A stretch of DNA of 64,000 nucleotides from Pachyseris speciosa (GCA_016490735.1 JAEMWC010001498.1:60001-124000), one strand, 5' to 3'; shown: positions 33,427 to 43,275, counted from the first letter of the stretch. Translations and numbers: made by a program. The notes: generated by a model from the sequence alone, not told the origin.

Positions 33427-34716
33427 ATGTCAAACTATCGTGACTCAAAATATATCGAAAGACATGAAGATGTAGTGTTCGAACTAGAGACAGCACTTAA
33501 TACCGTAGTAGCAAACAATGCTCATCAAAGGAAAACAGGTTATCGATTCGTTGTTGATAACAGTGGAGAGACTACACCATTTGATTGGTACAATGCCCGT
33601 TTGAATGTTGATTTCATTGTAAAAAAGCTTGCAGATGGGGACCACATTACTGCTGCAGATCGAAATGGTATCGTTAATTCAGTTCACGCTCTTATAAACA
33701 CTCTTAATGTAAAAATGAATGGTATTGATGTTTATGAATGCCGAGACGCTAACCAAGCCACAAATATTAAGTCGTTGCTTGAGTATTCACAGGGTTATGC
33801 TGTAAGTCAGGGGACCAATGAGTTCTTCTATCTTGACGACAACAGAGAAGCTGAAAACAGAGTTGCTCAGGTGGCTACTTATAACAAAGGTTTCGCAGCT
33901 CGCAAAGCACTGTTGAATGGTGCAAATGGTGAAGTAAATGCAGAGATAGCATTGAACAGATACGGTTTTTTCAAGAGCTTTTGGGATGAACTCATGCCTA
34001 ACTCAAAAGTAGAGGTGAACCTAACACTTGAGAGTGATGACAATTTGATTTGGGAAGCTACTGATGAATGTCGTGTGGTACTAACTAAATTCCAGCTAAT
34101 TGTTCCTCGTATTATTTTTAATTCTACGGGAAAGTCCTTATACATGAGCAAGTATCTTGACAACAGAAAGTGGACTTACATGAGAGAAATGGTTGAGAGA
34201 GGCAATTCAACAAGACAACAGACTGCCAATTTCCGTATTTCCACAGGAATAAACAAACCCAGGCATGTCTTTGTATTCATCATCAATGATGCAAGTGATG
34301 CATCTCAGACAGCCAATAAATTTCTCTATAACACCTTTTCAGTTGCAAATAACCGAACTTTGACTGATTGTTATCTTGAGGTTGGCAATGGTAATGATTA
34401 TCCAGAGGTTCATTATAAACCATCAACAGAACCAACAAGAGTATTTAGAGATGTTTTGAAACATGTTCAAGCTGTAAATGATTTCAGTGAAAGTACCCTT
34501 CTCACAAGAGGAAACTTTGGTACAATATTCCCTTCCATTTACTTTGATCTGACAAAACAGAAGCAGGACATAAAAGATGGAATGACAAAACTGACTTTCA
34601 AATACACCTTGAGTGATGGAACAAATGCTGATTACAGTGTGTATGCATTGGTCCTCTATGAGCAGGATATTGAGATGAGAAAGACTGATGGAAAATTATA
34701 TCTGAGATCAATGTAA
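33427..34716 (+). CDS. Major capsid protein (double jelly roll)
   Basis: 429 codons, uninterrupted. It opens MSNYRDSKYIERHEDVVFEL and contains TPFDWYNARLNVDF, VKMNGIDVYECRDANQATN, KVEVNLTLESDDNLIW, PRHVFVFIINDASDAS and a closing SVYALVLYEQDIEM. This is the usual pattern of Polinton double-jelly-roll capsid proteins (strand-rich, a central WYNA/F motif in jelly roll 1, and a FVF/YEQD end in jelly roll 2). Length is slightly shorter than the ~500-650 residues of many relatives but the family range is broad. Its product would form pseudo-hexameric capsomers. It is the best preserved virion gene here. Confidence 0.9.
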   Translation: MSNYRDSKYIERHEDVVFELETALNTVVANNAHQRKTGYRFVVDNSGETTPFDWYNARLNVDFIVKKLADGDHITAADRNGIVNSVHALINTLNVKMNGIDVYECRDANQATNIKSLLEYSQGYAVSQGTNEFFYLDDNREAENRVAQVATYNKGFAARKALLNGANGEVNAEIALNRYGFFKSFWDELMPNSKVEVNLTLESDDNLIWEATDECRVVLTKFQLIVPRIIFNSTGKSLYMSKYLDNRKWTYMREMVERGNSTRQQTANFRISTGINKPRHVFVFIINDASDASQTANKFLYNTFSVANNRTLTDCYLEVGNGNDYPEVHYKPSTEPTRVFRDVLKHVQAVNDFSESTLLTRGNFGTIFPSIYFDLTKQKQDIKDGMTKLTFKYTLSDGTNADYSVYALVLYEQDIEMRKTDGKLYLRSM

Positions 34717-34825
34717 ATTAAATAATTAATTGGAAATAAATTAAATAAATAATTAAATAAATAAATTGAATAAATAATTAAATGATTGTTTGTATTAAAT
34801 ACAATTTAGTATAAACATATATTAT
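34717..34825. promoter_or_regulatory. AT-rich spacer before the X-like gene
   Basis: 109 bp of nearly pure A/T made of AAATAAATAATT units, then TTAGTATAAACATATATTAT before the ATG. It lacks the TCTAAC box of its neighbours, so this gene may be regulated differently or read through from the capsid gene. Confidence 0.35.
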
Positions 34826-35598
34826 ATGACTACTTATCATCCTCATGGAGTGACACTTTCACAAGGTCAGAAACAAAAGCTAGCAAAAGCTTATGCAACA
34901 AATTCGCCTGTAACAATCAGGTTGACACATAGTGAATTGTCTGGAAATGATCAACTAATGTTGACTAAGACACAAATCAACAAAATGATGAAATCAAGAA
35001 GATCAGGAAAAGGTTCAGACATCAAAATATCAAAATCACAAATCAGAAAAGCTGTTGTAGAAGGAGGCTCTCTTTGGTCCAGTCTTTTTTCACTTGGAAC
35101 AAGACTATTGCCTTATGCAGGTAAAGCAGTAGCTAAAGCGGCTCCAGCATTGGCTACAGGTGCTCTTTCTTCATTAGCAAGTCTCGGTGTTGATAAACTA
35201 TTTGAGAAGAAACAAAGTGGAGGATTTCTTATTCCTAATGCCAATTTATCCCAATTATTGAATGTAGGAAATTTATTGAATACGAGACAGATGGCAGATA
35301 TTATTCAAAAAATGCAGTATGGTGGAGACGTTGTTATCAAACCAACAAAAGCGCAGACTGGAAAGGGTATTGGAACAATACTCGCCAGTATTGGAATTCC
35401 TTTGGCTATAGAAGCAATCAGAAAATTAACTGGAAAAGGTTTGCATGTTGAAAGCAGCCGTCCAAGACGGTCATTAGATGTTCACGTTCCAATCGGTTAT
35501 GGAATGAAAAAAAAAAAAGACAAAAAAAGGGAAAAGGGCTTCTGTTAGGCAAAGACAGTCCATTCAATTCAATCCCAATTCTGGGAACCATTTTGTAA
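34826..35598 (+). pseudogene. X/pX-like membrane-active virion protein, C-terminal frameshift
   Basis: It starts MTTYHPHGVTLSQGQKQKL, then LTHSELSG with repeated LTKTQINKM / KSQIRKA basic motifs. An Ala/Gly/Leu-rich hydrophobic stretch follows (residues about 90-125, TRLLPYAGKAVAKAAPALA), then further Gly-rich processing-like sites (KKQSGGF). This is the common Polinton/adintovirus X protein, likened to adenovirus pX and pVI cleavage substrates. The frame leaves its usual end at a 12-base A run (35507-35518) and stops at 35546. The normal LLLG...PILG-type terminus is still encoded in another frame up to the TAA at 35596. The protease region begins in a third frame over the same stretch. Confidence 0.7.
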
Positions 35599-36047
35599 AC
35601 AAACCCTTATCCAACTTCGATTTAATCAATTGGGTTAAACAACTTGGAATAAAACATTTTAGAGGAGTATTTTCAAGAGACAATCTGCCAAACCTGATGA
35701 GAAACAATGAATGTGGAATAGTCAATCTCGACAGTCAGATTGGACCTGGTACTCACTGGGTATGTTATCGAATTGGTGATAGATACTGTGAATACTTTGA
35801 CTCATTTGGTTTAATGATGCCAACAGAAGTACAGAAATACATGGCTACAAGTGGAAAACAACTTGAATACTCTGGTGATGAGATACAAGAAAGGGATTCA
35901 GTATTGTGTGGATATTGGTGTTTGTACTATCTTCTCGAGAGACAGAATGGTAAATCGATTCTCAACACAATACATAATGCTGTTTTTGATCCCACAGACA
36001 CAAGTGTCAATCACAGATTCATTATAGATTACTTCGAAAATATCTAA
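35508..36047 (+). pseudogene. Adenovirus-type cysteine protease (adenain/Ulp1 fold), native start not found
   Basis: The frame is open from 35508, following an in-frame TGA at 35505, and the family pattern is present from about 35610 (LSNFDLINWVKQLGI, FRGVFSRDNLP). The first in-frame ATG is at 35697, after that N-terminal block. Catalytic elements are visible: His in GTHWVCYR, Asp in EYFDSFG, Gln in the EIQERDS segment and Cys in VLCGYWCLYYLLE. Length after the block is normal (about 150-180 residues). It should cut X-like and other virion precursors during maturation. With no ATG in front of the N-terminal block it would need frameshifting from the X gene, a non-AUG start or has simply lost its start. 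Confidence 0.85.
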
Positions 36048-36058
36048 CCTATTGGTAT
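36043..36058 (+). promoter_or_regulatory. Late-type box TCTAAC before the zinc-ribbon gene
   Basis: TCTAACCTATTGGTAT runs directly into the ATG at 36059. Its first bases overlap the protease stop codon. Confidence 0.5.
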
Positions 36059-36214
36059 ATGAAGTCTTATTGTGTGAAACAGAAGAAAGTCACTGAATGT
36101 GTACCAGGAAGTGAAAGATATCAGAAGACTAAAAATGGTCGAACTGTGATGAAATGTACTTGTGCTGAATGTGGAATCACAAAGACTAAATTTGTCAGAA
36201 ATCGGGGAAACTAA
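36059..36214 (+). CDS. Zinc-ribbon peptide (DUF5679-like)
   Basis: 51 codons, short but intact. MKSYCVKQKK begins the protein, then a KNGRTVMKCTCAECG motif and TKTKFVR. The CxCxxC cluster plus an N-terminal Cys matches the small DUF5679-type zinc-binding proteins of many large DNA viruses and Polintons, although the first Cys-x2-Cys pair seems to have become C-x2-Q. It has its own TCTAAC box and overlaps the start of the open region of the next gene. Role unknown; probably a small virion or regulatory protein. Confidence 0.6.
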   Translation: MKSYCVKQKKVTECVPGSERYQKTKNGRTVMKCTCAECGITKTKFVRNRGN

Positions 36215-36915
36215 TTAGCCCGTCTGAAGGGGCGGGCATAGGATCAACATTATTAACAACTGGATTAGATTTGCTTGGTCATGCGGCTCCAATGATTGGT
36301 AAAAAGGCTTTGCAGGCTGGAAGATATTACGCTTCAGAAGCTCTCAGAAATCCAAAAAATCAACAGTATTTGATTGACAAAGGACTTTCCCTAGCAAAGC
36401 CGGCTATTAGTTCAGTTGGAAAAAAAACATTATTTGATTTAAGTACAAAAATACGTCCAAAGCGTGCTGACAAGAGACAAACCCATAAAACAGATATTAA
36501 AGGCATTGATTATACTCGCGGTGGTGCTATTGATATTCATAAGGTTATTGGCAAGCTTCCTAAACCAAAAGCAGGTTGGACTCCAAGTAAGTATAAATAT
36601 ATGGGCCCTTATAATCCATTGGATGAACAACTGGAATATGATCCATTGACTGGAGAGGTGTTAAAATGGAATGTCCTACCTTACAATAAAGTAGATGAAA
36701 TAGCAGCTTACCATGATATTTGTTATGATATGGGAAAAAATAAAGGTGATTGTGATAGAACAATGGTCGAGTCACTAGATCAAATAACATATGGTGAGAT
36801 GCCAAAATGGGGTCAAACAGCCAGATTCTTAATTGACAAAAAACAGAAACTTGGTCTCGGCATTTCAAAAAACGGAAAAAGCCGTCGAGTGAAGAAAACT
36901 GGCAAGAAAAACTAG
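36190..36915 (+). pseudogene. Phospholipase A2-domain virion protein (parvoviral VP1u-like), no ATG at its N-terminus
   Basis: The frame is open from 36190 and reads family-like sequence from 36208 (SPSEGAGIGS). There is no ATG before 36292, so the first ~30 codons lack a standard start. The N-terminal half is a glycine/alanine segment with a possible membrane-associating helix. The C-terminal half has the PLA2 calcium loop YMGPYNPLDEQL (residues about 110-121 of the TTG-opened frame) and the catalytic EIAAYHDICYD motif (about 146-156), followed by a Cys/Asp helix (KGDCDRTMVESLD). Such domains let parvoviruses and related particles breach endosomal membranes. The C-terminus overlaps the integrase frame. 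Confidence 0.8.
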
Positions 36916-37835
36916 CTGATGAATTACATGCACCCATAAAACGAAATTTCACTCGGCGGCGTGTGATTGTAAATAAAATTGATGAAATATGGGCAAGTGA
37001 TCTAGTTGAAATGCAACAGTTCAGTAAATGGAATAAAGGTTATCGATATCTTCTTATGGTTATTGATGTCTTCAGCAAATATGGTTGGATTGTCCCATTG
37101 AAGGATAAGAAAGGTGAATCTGTCACTGAAGCATTCAAATCAATATTCAAGGAAGGCAGAAAACCACAGTATTTATGGGTCGACAAGGGAAAAGAGTTTT
37201 ACAACAAACACTTGAAGGACTTGCTAGAGAAACATAGTGTACAGATGTACTCAACTGAGAATGAAGAGAAGTCATCAGTAGTTGAAAGATGAAATAGGAC
37301 AAAGAAGTCCAAAATGTGGAAGCAGTTCACTGTTCAAGGTAATACACAGTATTTAGACATGTTACCAAAATTAGTGAAACAGTACAACAACACAAAACAT
37401 TTAAGCACAAAGATGACACCCGTTGAAGCATCTGATAAGAGGAATGAAGGAACTGTTTACTTCAATTTGTATGGTGATATGAAAACATTAAAACAGAAAC
37501 CGAAATTCAAAATAGGTGACAAGGTCCGAATATCTAAGTATAAACGGAATGTGTTCGACAAGGGCTATACACCAAATTGGACTGAAGAAGTGTTTACAGT
37601 TGATAAGATTCAATACACTAATCCAATAACATACAAAATAAAGGATCTCAACGATGAAGATATTGAAGGGAGTTTTTATGAAGCTGAATTATTAAAAGCC
37701 AGACAGGATGTTTTCCGTATCGATAAAGTCATTCGCAGAGACTATAAGAAAAAACAAGCTTTGGTGAAATGGAAGGGATATAGTGATGACTTCAACAGTT
37801 GGATACCGTTCAAGGATTTAAAGGACATATTATAA
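36900..37835 (+). pseudogene. Chromodomain integrase (retroviral rve type), one nonsense codon
   Basis: Family coding starts upstream of 36915, overlapping the previous gene, with WQEKLADELHAPIKR, and no clear ATG. The rve core follows: first Asp in IWASDLVEM, second Asp in LWVDKGKEF, Glu in KSSVVER. An in-frame TGA at 37290-37292, two codons after that Glu, takes the place of a usually conserved Trp. The frame then continues unbroken: MWKQFTVQGNTQYLDM, an SH3-like KPKFKIGDKVRISKYKR and a C-terminal chromodomain (VIRRDYKKKQALVKWKGY, SWIPFKDLKDI). Intact relatives insert the element with 6-bp duplications, in agreement with the flanks. Translation would now stop before the C-terminal domains. 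Confidence 0.93.
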
Positions 37836-37846
37836 AGAGAAAATTA

Positions 37847-37856
37847 TCTAACATAT
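37847..37856 (+). promoter_or_regulatory. Late-type box TCTAAC before a small hydrophobic frame
   Basis: TCTAACATAT is directly followed by ATG at 37857. The spacing (4 bp) is shorter than elsewhere. Confidence 0.4.
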
Positions 37857-37952
37857 ATGTGAAGGAGACCTACAGTATATCTGTTATTTGCTATTATGTA
37901 GCCAAGAATATTATTATTCCTGACTATATTTAAACACAGGTCGAAAATGAAT
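37857..37952 (+). pseudogene. Small hydrophobic peptide, broken by stop codons
   Basis: From the ATG at 37857 a 32-codon frame encodes a basic start and a hydrophobic stretch (PTVYLLFAIM, then PRILLFLTIF), then a basic tail ending at a TAA at 37950. The second codon is TGA and another TAG lies in the middle. It looks like a decayed one-segment membrane peptide with its own upstream box. Low certainty because of size. Confidence 0.35.
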
Positions 37953-37979
37953 TAAAAAATAAATTTATATAATATACAA
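37953..37979 (+). promoter_or_regulatory. TATATAA-type box before BRO/VRR gene
   Basis: AATAAATTTATATAATATACAA lies just before the ATG at 37980. It lacks TCTAA and resembles the boxes in front of the zinc-finger and polymerase genes. Confidence 0.4.
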
Positions 37980-38819
37980 ATGCAAAAATATTCCTACGAT
38001 AATAAAGAATTAGATGTATCAATAGATTGCTATCTCGATGAAAAAAATGATGTATGGTTCAGAGGTAGAGACTTAGCTACTATTCTTGAATAGAAAAATC
38101 CACAAAAAGCTATCAAAGATCATGTTGTATCTGATGATAAAATCTTAAGAGACCACAAAATAATCATAAATTCACGATGTAACAAAACGGTCCCTCGTGC
38201 TGAGGCCACTGATTCACGATGTAACGAAACGTTACCGCGTGCTGAGACCATTGAAAAAACTTTCAAATGTTTTTTTATAAATGAATCAGGATTTTATTCA
38301 CTAATATTATCTTCTAAAAAACAAGAAGCTGTAAAATTCAAACATTGGGTTACATCAAAAGTATTACCATCAATCAGAAAACTAGGATATTACAAGCAGT
38401 TCAATGACAGAAATAATAACATGCTGATGATTGAAAGTGAAGATGATCTGCACTACAAGATTGTGTCATTCATCAGAAAGAAATATGAAGGTGCATTAAT
38501 GGTGGCGGGATTAGGTGAAAATCAAATAAGCTCAAACATGCGAATCAGAAGTTATAAGAAAGGATATATGGCTGGACAGTGTGATTTAATGCTGATGAAT
38601 CCCACAAGAAAACACAGTGCTCTTTGTCTTGAATTCAAAAGCCCAACAGGTGTGTATTAAGTGTCAGACAAACAGTCTGATATGAAGCTAATGTATGAGA
38701 AAAACAACTGCAAATACATCATGAGCAATAGTTTCGAAGACTTGATTCATGAAATAACTAAACACATGGAAGAGAGCAAATTATACTTATCAAGAAGAGA
38801 AAGATATTTAAAAAAATAA
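37980..38819 (+). pseudogene. BRO-N domain plus VRR-NUC nuclease, two nonsense codons
   Basis: A single frame runs from ATG 37980 to TAA 38817 with TAG at 38091 and TAA at 38658. The N-terminus is a BRO-N/Bro-type domain (DVWFRGRDLATILE, then KNPQKAIKDHV, FINESGFYSLIL, KFKHWVTSKVLPSIRK), found in viral and transposon DNA-binding proteins. The C-terminus is a VRR-NUC/PD-(D/E)xK-like nuclease: LHYKIVSFIRKKY, MVAGLGENQ, KGYMAGQCDLMLMNP and LCLEFKSPTG, followed after the second stop by SDKQSDMKLMYEKN. The Asp in QCDLM and the ExK in LEFKSP are the likely catalytic residues. A 42-bp tandem duplication sits between the two domains. Fusion of a DNA-binding and a Holliday-junction-type nuclease suits replication or repair. 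Confidence 0.75.
38172..38258 (+). repeat. 42-bp imperfect in-frame tandem duplication
   Basis: TTCACGATGTAACAAAACGG...GCTGAGGCCACTGA is followed by TTCACGATGTAACGAAACGT...GCTGAGACCATTGA. Fourteen codons (SRCNKTVPRAEATD-like) are doubled inside the BRO-N domain region. Confidence 0.85.
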
Positions 38820-38820
38820 T

Positions 38821-38837
38821 TTATATAACTATATATT
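38821..38837 (+). promoter_or_regulatory. TATATAACTATATATT box
   Basis: TTATATAACTATATATT immediately precedes the ATG at 38838. A near-copy (TAACTATAGATATATTATAA) precedes the polymerase ATG at 39133. Confidence 0.5.
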
Positions 38838-39029
38838 ATGGAGAATCAAAATGTTAAGAGAGGTCGGGGAAGGTTCTCAGTGATGAGGAAAGAAAAAAAC
38901 ACAAGACTACCTATATGCTAAATAAAGAATGGTACTGTAACATATGTAAGACAGGACGTAACTACACAATGGCAGGGAAATCTTGTCATATTAAAACAAA
39001 AAAACATCAAAAAAATATTCTTCAATAAT
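38838..39029 (+). pseudogene. Small C2H2-like zinc-finger protein, frameshifted
   Basis: The ATG at 38838 starts MENQNVKRGRG. After about 10 codons the coding pattern moves by one frame (near 38866) to LSDEERKKHKTTYMLNKE, then WYCNICKTGRNYTMAGK and CHIKTKKHQKN, ending at a TAA near 39027. C-x2-C ... H-x5-H spacing fits a single classical zinc finger. Similar short finger genes accompany Polinton polymerases. Function unknown, probably nucleic-acid binding. Confidence 0.5.
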
Positions 39030-39109
39030 TACAATTCAAAAGGATCCAGTAATTGGATCAATTGAATTCTCAACCATATTTAAACGCAGACGGAAATGTT
39101 TTAAAGAAA

Positions 39110-39132
39110 TAATAACTATAGATATATTATAA
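39110..39132 (+). promoter_or_regulatory. TATATTA box before the polymerase
   Basis: AATAACTATAGATATATTATAA adjoins the ATG at 39133; compare 38821-38837. Confidence 0.45.
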
Positions 39133-42100
39133 ATGGAAAAAATTATCGAAACTAGTAGTAATATGGATAAGAAGAGTCTCAAAAAATTGAGCAAATCTAA
39201 GCTAATCGAGTTGTTGTTGAAGCAACAGAAGAAACCAAAAGTTATTATAGTTGATGACACAAAACCTGTACCTAAACCAAGAACAAGACCAATTCCTGCA
39301 CCTAGGACTGTCAGGCCGATTCCCGCCCCAAGGACGAAAAGACCAACTGTGAAAGAATTGGTTGATTACTTCGAAAGAAAAAGATTACCAGCACCACCAA
39401 AAGAATGGTTGGAAGAAACAGAACAATTGAAAAAGAGACCGGTCCCAACCCCAGAACCAAAAAGGTAGTTCAAAAACCAACACCTACACCCAGGACTAAG
39501 ATTATACAAACAGAGAAAGCTTTAAAAAGTTTCACTGAGTCTTATGAAATCAGTATAAAAAATAACAAAGACCCGCTTGCGCAACTGCAAAACACAAGAA
39601 ATGCTGTTGCATATAATATTATAAAATTGTTGAATGAAATTAAAGGTCTCAAATTTGTTGAAACACTCAAGGTAACATTTGCAAAAATGACTGACGGAGA
39701 AATAGAATACAAAACCGCATATTTCAACAGTGTAGCTCAAACAATTGTGAATAATCTGGAAGTAACTGAATCACTACAGTTGTCAAAAGACCAAATAATG
39801 AATAAGATTGCAGTTTGGGAATCTGAAAGTTCAGGTTGGACAATTGAATCTGTTGACAGCCATTACCTCAATGTTGTGAAACATCGACCTATGATGGGTT
39901 CTTCATACATAAAACTACCAGCAGAACTCAGAAATGAAAAAAGGTTTGATCAATATGAAAAATGAGGATAATGAATGCTTCAGATGCTCTCATATCAGAC
40001 ATTTGAACCCACAAGAGAAAAACCCACAGAGGATTAAAAAATCAGACAAACAGTATATTGACAAATTGGATTATTCAGGAATTGAATTTCCAGTGGCAAC
40101 CAAACATTACAATAAGATTGAAAAACAAAATGAGATCAACATCAATATTTTCGGTTATGAGAATAAACAACCATATCCACTATATGTTTCAAAGAGAAAT
40201 ATGCAGACTGCTTGAATCTGCTTCTAATAACTGAAAATGAAAACAAGCATTATGTGCTAATCAAAGATTTCAATAAGTTCATGTACAATCAAACAAAGCA
40301 CAAAGAAAGAAAACACTTTTGTATGCACTGTCTTCAATGCTTCAGCTCTGAAAGGGTTCTGAATGATCACAAGGACAACTGCATGCAAGTAAATGGCACA
40401 CAGGCAATAAAAATGCCAAACAAAGATAACAACATACTGAAATTCAACAACTTTCATAAACAACAGCAGGTACCATTTGTGATCTATGCTGATTTTGAGG
40501 CCATCACTGAAAAAATACACGGTTGTCAACCCAACAATGATAAATCATACAGTGAAGCCTATCAGAAGCATACTGACTGTGGATATGGTTACAAAGTTGT
40601 TTGTTGCTATGCCGATAAATATAGCAAACGAGCAGTAATATACAGGGGTGAAAAGGCTGTGTACAAATTTATGGAAGCTATGCTGGAGGAAGTCAAATAT
40701 TGCAAGAATGTTGTGAAAAAAAATTTTAACAAACCATTGAAAATGACTAAAGATGATGAAGAGAAATTCCAAAAAGCTAAAGTTTGTCACATTTGTGATA
40801 AAAAATACACTGACAAAGATATCCGAGTTCGAGATCATTGTCATATTACCGGCAAGTATAGAGGTTCTGCTCACCAAGATTGTAATCTGAAACTCAGAGT
40901 GAACCCAGATGAAATAAAGATACCAGTCATATTTCACAATCTAAGAGGCTATGATAGTCATTTTATTATGCAGGAGATTGGAGTCATTGTCAAGAAGCAC
41001 ACCTATACAAATAAGAAAGGTGAAAAGTGTCAAATGACAATCAATGCTATCCCCAATAATATGGAGAAGTATATGGCTTTCATGCTTGGTAATCACTTGA
41101 CCTTCATTGATAGCTTCCAGTTCATGAGCTCAAGTTTGGCAAAACTTGTAAGCAATCTACCAAAAGAAGCCTTAAAATACACCTCACAAGAGTTCAAGGG
41201 AAAGGATCTTGATTTGATGGCGCAAAAAGGTGTTTATCCGTACGACTTTATGGATAGTTTCGATAAATTTAACCAAAAGCTGCCGTCAAAAGAAGAATTC
41301 TACAGTGTATTGAGTGATGAGCATATATCAGATGAAGACTATGCGCATGCTCAAAATGTGTGGAATACATTCTCAATCAAAAATATGGGTGAGTATCATG
41401 ATCTGTACCTTAAATCAGACATCCTACTGTTGGCTGATGTATTTGAAAACTTCACGAAAACATGCCTTGAGTACTATAAACTGGACCCGTGTCACTATTT
41501 CACATCTCCCGGTTTATCATGGGAAGCTATGCTGAAGATGACCAACATAAAACTAGAATTGATGACTGATATTAATATGTTTCAGTTCATTGAAAAGGGT
41601 CTGCGAGGTGGTATCAGCTATATTGCCAACCGTTATGGAAGAGCAAACAATAAATACATGAAAGAGTATGATGAGAAGGCGCCCTCAAAATAGATCATGT
41701 ATCTTGATGCCAATAATCTATATGGCTGGGCAATGAGCCAATACCTACCAACTGGTGGGTTCAAATGGATGACTGATAAACAAATCAGCAATCTCAACCT
41801 TGCTAAGTACAAAGAAGATGGCAACAAAGGTTTGATTCTGGAAGTTGATCTGGAATACCCCCAAGAGTTGCATGACCATCACAATGATTACCCACTTGGG
41901 CCTGAGAAGGTGAAAGTAACTGAAGGCATGCTTTCAGACTACTGCAAAGATATAGCAAAGAAATATAATATATCAACTGGTTTGGTACATAAACTGATAC
42001 CAACATTAAGCAACAAAGAGAAGTATGTTCTTCATTACAGGAACCTCCAATTGTACACAGACTTGGGTTTGAAAATAACAAAAATCCATAGGGTGTTAGA

Positions 42101-42962
42101 GTTCAAACAATCACCTTGGCTCAGGCAGTACATTGACTTCAATACACAGAAAAGAACTAATGCCAAAAATGCGTTTGAGAAAGACTTTTTCAAATTGATG
42201 AACAACAGTGTATTTGGCAAAACTATGGAGAATCTCAGAAAGAGAGTGGATGTCAGATTGGTGACAGATGAGAAGAAGCTATTGAAATTAGCCAGTAAAC
42301 CCACTTATGTTAGCAGTAAGATCTTCAATGAAAATCTGGTTGCAGTGCACAAGATCAAAGAAACACTAACTTTAAACAGGCCGGCATATATAGGAATGTG
42401 TATTCTTGATCTTAGTAAGACACTAATGTATGATTTCCATTACAATTACATTAAACAAAAGTACGGTAACAAGGCTAAGCTGCTCTTCACTGATACAGAC
42501 AGTTTGACATATGAGATTGAAGCTGAAGATGTCTATAGGGATTTCTGGAATGATAAAGATAAATTTGACAACAGTGACTACCCTGAAAGCTCGCCGTATT
42601 TCAATAAGACTAATAAAAAAGTCATTGGTAAATTCAAAGATGAGGCTGCTGGAGTACCTATTTGTGAATTCATTGGATTGAAATCAAAGATGTATAGCTA
42701 TATGAAAGATAACCAAAAAGGAGGAAAAACAGCAAAAGGAATCAAAAAGATTATTATCAAAAATAAAATCAAACATGAAAATTATAAGGACACACTGTTT
42801 AATAACAAACAAATGTATCACAAAATGAAAACAATCAGAAGTCAAAACCATCAACTCGGTAGTTATGAAATCAATAAAGTATCACTCAGTTGTTTTGATG
42901 ATAAGCGGTATATTCACGATAATGGCGTGACAAGCTATGCATATGGACATTATAAAATCTAG
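39133..42962 (+). pseudogene. Protein-primed DNA polymerase B (pPolB) with proline-rich and zinc-binding N-terminus
   Basis: The coding pattern spans 39133-42962 but changes frame near 39440-39466, at the A run 39936-39941 and near 40200, and has a TAG at 41691-41693. Order: lysine-rich start, PxPAPRT/PIPAPRT proline repeats (39260-39460), a helical conserved domain, a C2H2-like finger (HFCMHCLQCF, DHKDNC), ExoI (VIYADFEAI), an endonuclease-VII/HNH-like insert (CHICDKKYTDKD, VRDHCHITGKYRG, HQDCNL), ExoII (FHNLRGYDSHF), ExoIII (YLKSDILLLADVFENF), motif A (MYLDANNLYGWAMSQ) just after the TAG, motif B (KLMNNSVFGKTMEN) and motif C (LLFTDTDSLTYEI). All exonuclease and polymerase motifs are conserved. 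Intact relatives replicate the element from a terminal protein. This copy cannot be translated as one protein. Confidence 0.95.
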
Positions 42963-43275
42963 CTGTTGCGGTGTTTTTATCACTGATTTGCCCAGTTCAG
43001 GATAGTATTGTGAGTTTTGTTGTATATTTAATTTAAAATACTGCCCTCTTTCTGACCCTTTACCCGAAGAATTAGCATATGTGACAGCAACATTTGTCGG
43101 GGGTTTCCCTTTCGAATGAGTCATCAAACTACGTCACTATGTTTAGGGGATTCTAGATTTTTCGCTTTTTACACATGCGTATTATTTTTTATCTTTGAAA
43201 ATTTCATTTATGTACCACAAGCATAAAAATGAAAATACAAACGCAAATATAAGGGTTTTTTACACAGATAAAGTG

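Noticed and set aside
33879..34163. Minus-strand frame within the major capsid gene
   Set aside because: Antisense shadow of the capsid coding sequence.
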